Of a stretch of 35,881 bases of DNA, positions 23,165-30,146 are shown one piece after another; the stretch's first letter is position 1; each line of letters opens with the position of its first letter. Under the pieces are notes generated by a model that searched no databases, was not told where the DNA came from, and was given only the letters and a program-made list of their open reading frames with translations. The stretch covers positions 1-35,881 of the forward strand of contig JAZUJW010000030.1 in the NCBI GenBank assembly GCA_045642925.1, written 5' to 3'. The stretch comes from Firm-04 sp045642925. GTDB lineage: Bacteria > Bacillota > Clostridia > Oscillospirales > Ruminococcaceae. The position numbers and the translations under genes are program-made.

Positions 23165-25336
23165 ATGGGCGAACTTAATTTGTGCTTCGGCTGCATGGAA
23201 GCCAAAACAGGTGACAGCATTTGTCCATACTGCGGATTTGATGAATCATCTGCCCCAACACCGGAAGCAATGCCGCTTGGCACGATGCTGCATGACCGCT
23301 ATCTGGTTGGCAATGTCATCGAGCATAACGGTGAAGGCATGACCTATCTTGCATATGATACGACCATCGGCTGCAAGGTGATCATTCGGGAATATCTGCC
23401 TGTACAGCTCTGCAACCGTGTGGAGAACAGTGCGCTGGTGAATGTCAACTACAATCATCTTGCACAGTATAAATCCCTGATGGCAGAGTATACCGAACTG
23501 AACAAAGCATTGGCACGGCAGAGAAGCCTTGTGCATCTGAACCCTGCACTGGATCTGTTCGGTGCAAACAACACGACCTATGCGGTCTATGAGTATCTGG
23601 AAGGGCGCAATCTTCTGGAATACCTGAAAGAAAATGCAGGTGAACTCAGTTGGCGCACCGTCAGCCGGATGTTCCCGCCGCTGTTTACCACCCTCAGTAT
23701 TCTGCATAATGCAGGTGTTCTCCATCGCGGAATCAGTCCTGAAACGATTTTCATAACAGATAAATGCGACATTAAGCTGGGTGGTTTCTGCATTTCCGCA
23801 GTACGTACCAATGATACAGAACTGGATGCGGAATTGTTTGACGGTTATGCTGCCCCTGAGCAGTATTTTGCCAATCGGCAGCAGGGAAGCTGGACGGATG
23901 TTTATGGCATCTGTGCGGTGTTGTACCGCATTCTGACAGGCTGCCGTGCGACCGATGCCAATACCCGTCAGAATTATGATAATCTGGTGCCGCCGTGTGA
24001 ACTGAACAGCCGTATTCCACAGCACGTTTCCGATGCCATTATGAAAGGCTTGGCGCTGGACGGCAATGCCCGTGTCCGCACCATCACTGACCTTGTGACG
24101 CTGTTATTCGAAAGCGGTGAAGAAGAAACTGTTCCCGAACCCGTATATAAAAATGCTACGACAACGTTCCGCACTGTACCTGCGGGCAGTCCGCAGACAC
24201 CGCAGCGTACTGCTGCGCCGAAAAAGGCATCTTCCGGACAGCCGAGTAGCAGCCACAAAAGTACGAAAACCAGTGAGCATTCGCGCAATACTTCTTCTGC
24301 ATCGCATAAAAAGGCAGCACCCGCAGAAGTCAGCATTCTTGACAAGATGGATAAACTGCGTGTACCGCTGCTGATTGCAATTTTGATTCTGGTTATTTTC
24401 GGTATTGTGCTGATTGCATTTCAGGAGAATTTCAGAGATAATCCTGAGGGCAATTCGCTTGCGGATAATTCTTCTGCTGCAGATAGTTTCGAAGCGGTAC
24501 AAACCGGTGTTACGACTTCTGCCGACCGTATAGATGCATATATGCCGGCGCTGGTCGGTATGAATTACCAGATCAAGAAAGATCAGATGGCAGGCTGGCT
24601 TGAACTCGAAACGGAATACGAATACAATGACGATTTCCCGAAGGATATTATTTTCTATCAGGAAATTCCTGAAAACACGGGATTTGTAGCAGGAAGTTCT
24701 GTGAAAGTCAAGGTTAGTCTGGGTTCTGCAAGCAAGCCGCTGCCTGATTTCAAGGGTTACAAATTGCAGGCATATCTTGGCAGACTGGAAGAAATGGGAT
24801 TTGTACCTGCTGTGGAAGTGAATCCGCACCAGGCAAAGCAAATGGGCACGACCACGGTGACTTCGACGATTCCCACTGCGTCTTATGGTGATGATTCGGA
24901 AGAACAGCAGATTTTCTACTGTGCGAAAGTTGATAACAATTATCAGAACGGATATGTATGTGCAGTAGAGCCGGAAGTTGGCACACATATTGATGTTCGC
25001 AAGGGATACAAGATTATTATTTACTATGCAGACAATCCTGATATTCCGATCAATCGTGTGACGACCACGGGCAAATCGACGACGACCAAGTCGAAGACAA
25101 CAACGACGAAGACCAATACGACAGCGGCAGTGACGCAGACGACGAAAGCGCCTGTTACGACTGCACCGAATACGACGGCACCGCCGGTTGTGACGACAGC
25201 GCCGCCGACGGAACCGCCGAAAACGGAACCGCCGCAGACAGATCCGCCGCAGACAGACCCGCCGCAGACGGATCCGCCGCAAACTGATCCGCCAAAGACG
25301 GATCCGCCGCAGACGCAAGCGCCTGCTGAAGAATGA
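23165..25336 (+). CDS. Membrane PASTA pseudokinase with N-terminal zinc ribbon
   Basis: 723 residues. A zinc ribbon (Cys7, 10, 20, 23; CFGC and CPYCG) is followed by a Ser/Thr kinase fold (about 39-325), a Ser/Thr/Lys linker, one membrane helix (about 400-420), PASTA-like repeats (about 457-521 and 522-623) and a Thr/Pro tail. Key catalytic residues are missing. The usual IKEY is IREY (Arg75), HRD is HRG (187-189) and DFG is replaced by GGF (206-208). APEQ (about 230) is kept. It is therefore predicted to be a pseudokinase that senses cell-wall fragments or lipid II and signals by binding. The tail has PPQTD repeats at the end. AAAGGAGG lies 9 nt before the ATG; an earlier in-frame ATG at 23123 lacks a ribosome site. 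Confidence 0.85.
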   Translation: MGELNLCFGCMEAKTGDSICPYCGFDESSAPTPEAMPLGTMLHDRYLVGNVIEHNGEGMTYLAYDTTIGCKVIIREYLPVQLCNRVENSALVNVNYNHLAQYKSLMAEYTELNKALARQRSLVHLNPALDLFGANNTTYAVYEYLEGRNLLEYLKENAGELSWRTVSRMFPPLFTTLSILHNAGVLHRGISPETIFITDKCDIKLGGFCISAVRTNDTELDAELFDGYAAPEQYFANRQQGSWTDVYGICAVLYRILTGCRATDANTRQNYDNLVPPCELNSRIPQHVSDAIMKGLALDGNARVRTITDLVTLLFESGEEETVPEPVYKNATTTFRTVPAGSPQTPQRTAAPKKASSGQPSSSHKSTKTSEHSRNTSSASHKKAAPAEVSILDKMDKLRVPLLIAILILVIFGIVLIAFQENFRDNPEGNSLADNSSAADSFEAVQTGVTTSADRIDAYMPALVGMNYQIKKDQMAGWLELETEYEYNDDFPKDIIFYQEIPENTGFVAGSSVKVKVSLGSASKPLPDFKGYKLQAYLGRLEEMGFVPAVEVNPHQAKQMGTTTVTSTIPTASYGDDSEEQQIFYCAKVDNNYQNGYVCAVEPEVGTHIDVRKGYKIIIYYADNPDIPINRVTTTGKSTTTKSKTTTTKTNTTAAVTQTTKAPVTTAPNTTAPPVVTTAPPTEPPKTEPPQTDPPQTDPPQTDPPQTDPPKTDPPQTQAPAEE
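25209..25317 (+). repeat. 15-bp tandem repeat encoding PPQTD units
   Basis: Units such as CCGCCGCAGACAGAT are repeated about six times with small changes (PPQTD, PPKTD, PPTE variants). They encode the surface-exposed proline-rich end of the pseudokinase. Such repeats can vary in number between strains. Confidence 0.8.
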
Positions 25337-25371
25337 GTGTCAAAGAGCGCATCCTGCGCCCCATCATGAGG

Positions 25372-25515
25372 ATTCCAAAGGGAATCATTCCCTTTGGCGA
25401 AGTCCGGAGGCAGCGCCTCTGGACGCCAACAGACTGCAAGCAGTCTGCACCGCAGAGCGCGAAACGCCCCTGTTTCCTTACAACGAATCAGGAAGGGGTT
25501 TCCCCTCGTGTCGTA
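25372..25515 (+). repeat. Interspersed palindromic repeat, copy 6 (most complete)
   Basis: Modules in order: ATTCCAAAGGGAATCATTCC, CTTTGGCGAAGTCCGGAGGC, AGCGCCTCTGGACGCCAAC, the palindrome AGACTGCAAGCAGTCT, CACCGCAGAGCGCGAAACGC and AATCAGGAAGGGGTTTCCCC. It lies between the pseudokinase stop and the terminator at 25532. No gene is seen in 25337-25624. Confidence 0.75.
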
Positions 25516-25531
25516 CCCAACATAAATAAAG

Positions 25532-25576
25532 AAAGGCAAGAGAATGGTATAAACCATATCTCTTGCCTCTTTTTCT
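25532..25576. terminator. Bidirectional terminator between pseudokinase and AraC-type genes
   Basis: GGCAAGAGAATGGT pairs with ACCATATCTCTTGCC, with CTCTTTTTCTTTC on the plus side and a T-rich tract on the minus side. It serves convergent genes ending at 25336 and 25625. Confidence 0.85.
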
Positions 25577-25624
25577 TTCAATCGGGTACTGGACTCCTCA
25601 TGATTGGGTGCGGGATGCGCCCGT

Positions 25625-27808
25625 TTATGCTTCCATCTTTCGGTATTGCTTCGGCGTCATGCCCGTTTCACTCCGAAATTGCCGCAGAAAATAATTGTCC
25701 TCCCGATACCCGCATTGCTGTGCGATCGACGATACAGATGCCGAACTCGTCAACAGCAAATACTTCGCATAGTATATCTTCGCCCGTATACAATCCTGAT
25801 GAAAACTAATCCCATACAGCGACTTGTACCGCGCACGAAAATATCCCTCACTAAAACAAAACTTTCGACAGCATTCATCCGTCGTCGGCGGCGCCTGCGT
25901 CTGATGATAAAGCTGCATCCGCAATCTCGTAAACTGTAACGTATCCGCCGAAAGCGGTATCTGATTCATCAGCTTCGATTCCGCTTCCTCCATCAGTGAA
26001 CTCAATTGCTCCGAAAGCTGTACCCCGTGCAGCTTGCAGATCCGCGGTACCAGCAAATATGTCTCCGGTGTCGAATCCGCAAAACAATCCGATGAGTGCA
26101 GCAGCATCGTGCGCAGCCTGTCCATCAACTGCTCCTGCTTCTGCTTCGAGTACGTCCCAACACCCGCAAACAAATATACATTGTCCGCAGGAATCGCAAG
26201 GTATTCCGAATGCTCCGATTGTATCGACCGCATACAGGCGGCAATCGCCTGTGATGACCGTATTTTTTCAGTTTCACTCTGCAAATGCAGATCCAACACA
26301 TGACGATTTTCACGAATCACCAGCAAAAACAAATCCGTCTGCTCATCTGCGTGCGCAGCCGCAGCCGCAAGTTCCCGCAAAAGCGCATGACGCAAATACA
26401 GCCCCGTGACCGTATCATACGACTCCGAAAGACTCTGACACTGCATCAAATACTGAATATCATTCTTCATGCGCAGAAATTCAAGACCATTTGAAACCGC
26501 TTTCAGCCAGTTACGGTAAATTACATCATAACAATCAGGACGGTCATACCGCAATACGATCATGCCCAGCAAACGCTTATGGAAAAACAACGGCGTATAA
26601 TAGTAGCCCGCCGCTTCTCCATACAGCAAATCAGACAAATGATAGGGCAATCCTGCTTTCGTCGGCTGTGAACGCATCCATTCCACCACACTGCGGAAGG
26701 TCATGCGGTCATTGATCTGACCGCCTGCCTGCGTATACCAGTTATCATACAGGCAAACGATAATGTCCGTTGAATAGCGTACCATGAACTGATAATTTCC
26801 CAGCGTATAGAGAAATTCTTCCAGTGTACTGCACTGTGTCAGCTTCATTTCCATGGTACTGAACAAACTCCACTGATTGTAGGTCTGCTGTGTACGGATG
26901 CCCTCCATTTCCGTGTGCAGGTCATGCGATGTGACCTTGCAGGGGCAGCTTCTGCCCGGCACCCATTCGCCGCACGGCGGTTCCCATCGCTCTTTGCTCT
27001 GTTTTTGCAGCAGAATATTCACTGCTTCCACGCCGATCGCAAACCGATTGCGCTGATACGTGGATAGCAATGGTGTATGAAAAATACGCTCCTGCACATT
27101 TTCATAGCCCGTGACAGCAACATCCTCCGGCACACGGACATTATTCGCCGCAAATACATCCAGAATACCAAACGCCATGTGGTCATTGGCACAGGCAATT
27201 GCCTGCGGCAATGGATAAACGCCGTCCAGATATTGCTTTGCGAGTTCTTCGCCAGAATTCGTCCAGAAATTACCGTAATGTACCCGCGCAGCGTCAAACG
27301 GGATATGATGGGCATTCAGTGCCCGCCGATAGCCCGCCACACGCAAAGCAGCAGCTTCATTGTCAATCGGCCCTGTCAGAATGTCAATTTCCTGATAGCC
27401 GTGTTCCTCGATCAGATGACACACGATATCATACATATCATTAGAATCACCTGCATTGAGAAATGTCGTGTTGGGGGAATGAAGCTGCGGGATATCTGTC
27501 GAAATCGCAACCAACGGAATATCCTTCCGTTCGCTGATCAAATCAAATATTTGTTGACGCAGTCGATCATCCACAAATGACTCCGCGATCATAATAATGG
27601 CATCCAATTCCTGTGACCGCACCATTTCATAAATACGGTTCTCACAGTACAAATCAGAATTTGCGTAGTAAGAATTGTAGATATTGGTGAAAATCACCGT
27701 ATCTGCATTTTTTTGCTGTGCCGCTGTCAGAATGCCGTTCAGAATCTGCCGTTGTTCGATACTGCTTGCCTCTGCGGCAACCACACCGATAATCTTGCGC
27801 TTTTTCAT
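25625..27808 (-). CDS. Regulator with N-terminal LacI-type sugar-sensing domain and C-terminal AraC DNA-binding domain
   Basis: 727 residues. Residues 5-290 match a periplasmic-binding-like (LacI/GalR) sensor without the usual N-terminal helix-turn-helix (IIGVVAAEASSIEQRQILNGI, LTGPIDNEAAALRVAGYRRAL, ACANDHMAFGILDVF, VPEDVAVTGYEN). A middle region (about 310-450) may be GAF-like, and DTVTGLYLRHALLREL (465-480) recalls the start of a GGDEF domain, though no GGDEF motif follows. AraC-type DNA binding occupies about 625-727 (GISFHQDCIRAKI, SVSSIAQQCGYREDNYFLRQFR, GMTPKQYRK). AGAAGGA precedes the ATG. It probably senses a carbohydrate and regulates a distant locus; no sugar genes are adjacent. 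Confidence 0.88.
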   Translation of the reverse strand: MKKRKIIGVVAAEASSIEQRQILNGILTAAQQKNADTVIFTNIYNSYYANSDLYCENRIYEMVRSQELDAIIMIAESFVDDRLRQQIFDLISERKDIPLVAISTDIPQLHSPNTTFLNAGDSNDMYDIVCHLIEEHGYQEIDILTGPIDNEAAALRVAGYRRALNAHHIPFDAARVHYGNFWTNSGEELAKQYLDGVYPLPQAIACANDHMAFGILDVFAANNVRVPEDVAVTGYENVQERIFHTPLLSTYQRNRFAIGVEAVNILLQKQSKERWEPPCGEWVPGRSCPCKVTSHDLHTEMEGIRTQQTYNQWSLFSTMEMKLTQCSTLEEFLYTLGNYQFMVRYSTDIIVCLYDNWYTQAGGQINDRMTFRSVVEWMRSQPTKAGLPYHLSDLLYGEAAGYYYTPLFFHKRLLGMIVLRYDRPDCYDVIYRNWLKAVSNGLEFLRMKNDIQYLMQCQSLSESYDTVTGLYLRHALLRELAAAAAHADEQTDLFLLVIRENRHVLDLHLQSETEKIRSSQAIAACMRSIQSEHSEYLAIPADNVYLFAGVGTYSKQKQEQLMDRLRTMLLHSSDCFADSTPETYLLVPRICKLHGVQLSEQLSSLMEEAESKLMNQIPLSADTLQFTRLRMQLYHQTQAPPTTDECCRKFCFSEGYFRARYKSLYGISFHQDCIRAKIYYAKYLLLTSSASVSSIAQQCGYREDNYFLRQFRSETGMTPKQYRKMEA

Positions 27809-27873
27809 GGTATTCCTTCTCCTCTCGTCCCCTGCAAAGCTGCAATGGACGCACTCTCATTTCTTTTACAGAT

Positions 27874-27900
27874 GCACCGTCAAACGGACTTGTGCGGTGC
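27874..27900. repeat. Short hairpin after rmuC, relative of the second palindrome family
   Basis: GCACCG (27874-27879) pairs with CGGTGC (27895-27900); on the minus strand it reads GCACCGCACAAGTCCG, similar to the arm at 13131. No T run follows, so its role as a terminator is doubtful. Confidence 0.4.
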
Positions 27901-27916
27901 TGCCTGTATGCTCTTT

Positions 27917-29194
27917 TTATTTTTCTTCAAGCAATTCAATGCGGTCAAGGCTTTTGTTTATCTGTTTTGTCCTTGTACCAATGAGTTTTTCAAGGTCGTC
28001 ATCTACCATACGGATATGTTTCTGTGCTTTTTCCAGCACCTCACCAAACGTGCCGAATTCGCTTTTGACCGAAGTCAGAATTTGCCACACTTCATTCGAA
28101 CGCTTCTGAATGGCAAGAGTACGGAAACCCATTTGCAGGGAATTCAGCATAGAAGCCATCGTGGACGGCCCTGCAATGGTGATATGGTATTCACGCTGCA
28201 ATGTTTCAACAAGTCCGCTGTTGACCACTTCGGCATACAATCCTTCGAACGGCAGAAACAGGATGCCGAAATTGGTTGTGTATGGCGGGCAGACATATTT
28301 CTCCCGAATATCGCCCGCTGCTTTTTTCACCGCAGCTGCAAGTGCTTTTTTTGCCGCTTCGATCTGTGCCTTCTCGCCGCTTTCATATGCTGTCTGCAAT
28401 GCAGTGTACGGATCGGCTGGGAATTTGGAATCGATCGGCAGGTATACAGGGGTATCATCCTCCACGCCCGGCAGTTTCACCGCAAATTCCACATGATTGC
28501 GGCTGTCAGGAATCGTGGGGATCTCACGCGCATACTGTTCAGGGGCAAGGATCTCTTCCAGAATGCTCCCAAGCTGGATTTCACCCAGAATACCGCGTGT
28601 TTTGACATTGCTCAGAACCTTTTTGAGGTCACCGATGCCGCTGGAAATCGACTGCATCTCGCCAAGACTCTGGTAGACCTGTTCCAGACGCTCACTGACC
28701 AGCTTGAATGATTTGGTCAGTTGGCTGTCCAGCTTATCGCTGACGGTATGTTCAATGCTGTCCAGCTTATTGCGGTTCTCCTCCTGAATGACTGTCAGCT
28801 GCCGCGCCATTGTATTGCGGATATTTTCCAGCTTTTGCTCATTGGTAGCTTCCAAGGTCTGCAAGCGCTGTTCCATCATCTGCAATTGTCGGCTGACCGT
28901 TTTCTCGGACTGTGCCTGCTGACTGACGAGCTGTTCCCGCATCACGGTAAGGCGTTCGGACTGTGTCTGCGCAGTTTCCTTCTGAAGCGTATGCAGGCTG
29001 TCACCCATCGTCTGTATGCTTTGGCGTGTTGTATTCGCCAATTCCTCCCGCAGTTCTTTTTGGGATGTACTGATCTCACTGCGGACAGCATCGCGGATAT
29101 TACCGCTGTCTGTTTTCTTTGTCAGAATGTGGTACAGCAGAAACGCAGTCAGAAAAAGCTGCACGACCAGCAGCGTCAAAAGCGCCCATTGCAT
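27917..29194 (-). CDS. rmuC: DNA recombination protein RmuC
   Basis: 425 residues. An N-terminal membrane helix (about 2-22) is followed by a long coiled coil (about 35-180, Gln/Glu-rich heptads) and the conserved RmuC nuclease-like domain (about 190-400). The domain includes KTRGILGEIQLGSILEEIL, VYLPIDSKFPADPY, YTTNFGILFLPFEGLYAEV and AGPSTMASMLNSLQMGFRTLAIQK. RmuC limits inversions at short repeats in E. coli and is thought to act near the membrane. The ATG at 29194 has GGAGG 10 nt upstream; an in-frame start at 29251 would pass through this ribosome site and weaken the membrane segment. It is a single gene with a good promoter at 29254-29282. Confidence 0.95.
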   Translation of the reverse strand: MQWALLTLLVVQLFLTAFLLYHILTKKTDSGNIRDAVRSEISTSQKELREELANTTRQSIQTMGDSLHTLQKETAQTQSERLTVMREQLVSQQAQSEKTVSRQLQMMEQRLQTLEATNEQKLENIRNTMARQLTVIQEENRNKLDSIEHTVSDKLDSQLTKSFKLVSERLEQVYQSLGEMQSISSGIGDLKKVLSNVKTRGILGEIQLGSILEEILAPEQYAREIPTIPDSRNHVEFAVKLPGVEDDTPVYLPIDSKFPADPYTALQTAYESGEKAQIEAAKKALAAAVKKAAGDIREKYVCPPYTTNFGILFLPFEGLYAEVVNSGLVETLQREYHITIAGPSTMASMLNSLQMGFRTLAIQKRSNEVWQILTSVKSEFGTFGEVLEKAQKHIRMVDDDLEKLIGTRTKQINKSLDRIELLEEK

Positions 29195-29253
29195 TGAAAT
29201 TTCCTCCATCAAGGTTCCATGTTTCGGCATAGCACTGCCAATGCCATGCATTT

Positions 29254-29282
29254 ATTATAGCATACAACGCTGGAAAATGCAA
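29254..29282 (-). promoter_or_regulatory. Promoter of rmuC
   Basis: On the minus strand TTGCAT (29282-29277), a 17-bp spacer and TATAAT (29259-29254) with TGC extended -10. The transcript would start about 50 nt before the chosen ATG. Confidence 0.85.
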
Positions 29283-29298
29283 CCCGTAAATCATACAG

Positions 29299-29338
29299 CA
29301 AAAAAACAGGCATCCGTGAAGCGCTCACGAATGCCTGC
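29299..29338 (-). terminator. Terminator of the decarboxylase-AdhE-kinase operon
   Basis: On the minus strand CAGGCATTCGTGA, GCGC loop, TTCACGGATGCCTG and then seven T. It lies about 40 nt beyond the stop at 29376. Confidence 0.85.
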
Positions 29339-29375
29339 TTTGTTTCCCCAATCACATTCTATGCGGGGTGGTGCA

Positions 29376-30131
29376 TCAGGAATAATCTACCACGTTGACC
29401 CAACGGGCAAGAAAATCCTGTTCTTCGGGATGTCCCTTGACCGACTGCGATGCCGCCACAATCGGCATCCACGACTGCACGTACTGCAATGCGGTATCCG
29501 ACATTTTGCAGAACAGATGCAGATATTCGTTCGCCAGCTTTTCATCGCCGGACAGACTCATGAACAGATACGTTCTTGCCACGTCTGCGGAAGCATTGCC
29601 CTGTGTGGCGTGTGCCCAGTCAATGATGAACGGTGTGCCGTCAGGACGAATGATGACATTGGAAGGGTTGAAATCGCCGTGCAGAACCTTCGCGTGTTTC
29701 TTCATGCCCTCCAGACGGGTATGCAGTTCATAGCGTGTCGTTGCATCAAAATCAGAATCCGAGATCTTGCGGTTCATTTTATCCTTGAGTTTCGTCAGCA
29801 GCGGCGCACGCTTCGAGTGAATCAGCATTTGCAGTTCGATAAACTGTTTGAGGTATTCCGTGCGCTGTTCCGGATGTTCTTTCATAAGCTGCTGGAGCGT
29901 TTCGCCTTCAATAAAATCGCTGCGGATCGCCCATTTATCTTCTACCAGCAGAACCTCCAGAACACGAGGAATGTTCAGTCCTGTTTCCTCCACACGCGCC
30001 TGATTCAGCGCTTCATTCAGGACGAGTGCCTTGGAATATTCCGCACCGAAAACCTTCAGGACGGTATCACCCTCACGGTAAATGACCTTGTTCGGACGAA
30101 CTGCAATGATCTGGTCGTTGTTCAATGACAT
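29376..30131 (-). CDS. APH-fold phosphotransferase (aminoglycoside/choline kinase-like)
   Basis: 251 residues of the APH kinase superfamily. Lys26 in VLKVF, the catalytic loop HGDFNPSNVI (His151, Asp153, Asn158) and metal-binding Asp171 in FIIDWAHA are all intact, so it should be active. The substrate is not evident; a resistance role is only one of several options, and small-molecule kinases of this fold are common in Clostridia. AAAGGAGG precedes the ATG, only 15 nt after the adhE stop, and a strong terminator follows, so it is the last gene of the operon. Confidence 0.85.
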   Translation of the reverse strand: MSLNNDQIIAVRPNKVIYREGDTVLKVFGAEYSKALVLNEALNQARVEETGLNIPRVLEVLLVEDKWAIRSDFIEGETLQQLMKEHPEQRTEYLKQFIELQMLIHSKRAPLLTKLKDKMNRKISDSDFDATTRYELHTRLEGMKKHAKVLHGDFNPSNVIIRPDGTPFIIDWAHATQGNASADVARTYLFMSLSGDEKLANEYLHLFCKMSDTALQYVQSWMPIVAASQSVKGHPEEQDFLARWVNVVDYS

Positions 30132-30146
30132 TGGAAAAGCCTCCTT

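Noticed and set aside
24104..25318. 404-codon minus-strand frame beginning with an Arg-rich stretch
   Set aside because: The Arg repeats are the antisense reading of the Pro/Thr tail of the pseudokinase.
25024..25581. Minus-strand frame with repeated GGSVCGGSV units, at first sight a Cys-rich precursor peptide
   Set aside because: It is the antisense of the PPQTD repeats joined to the interspersed repeat; no ribosome site.
27713..28711. 332-codon plus-strand frame
   Set aside because: Antisense to rmuC and the start of the AraC-type regulator.
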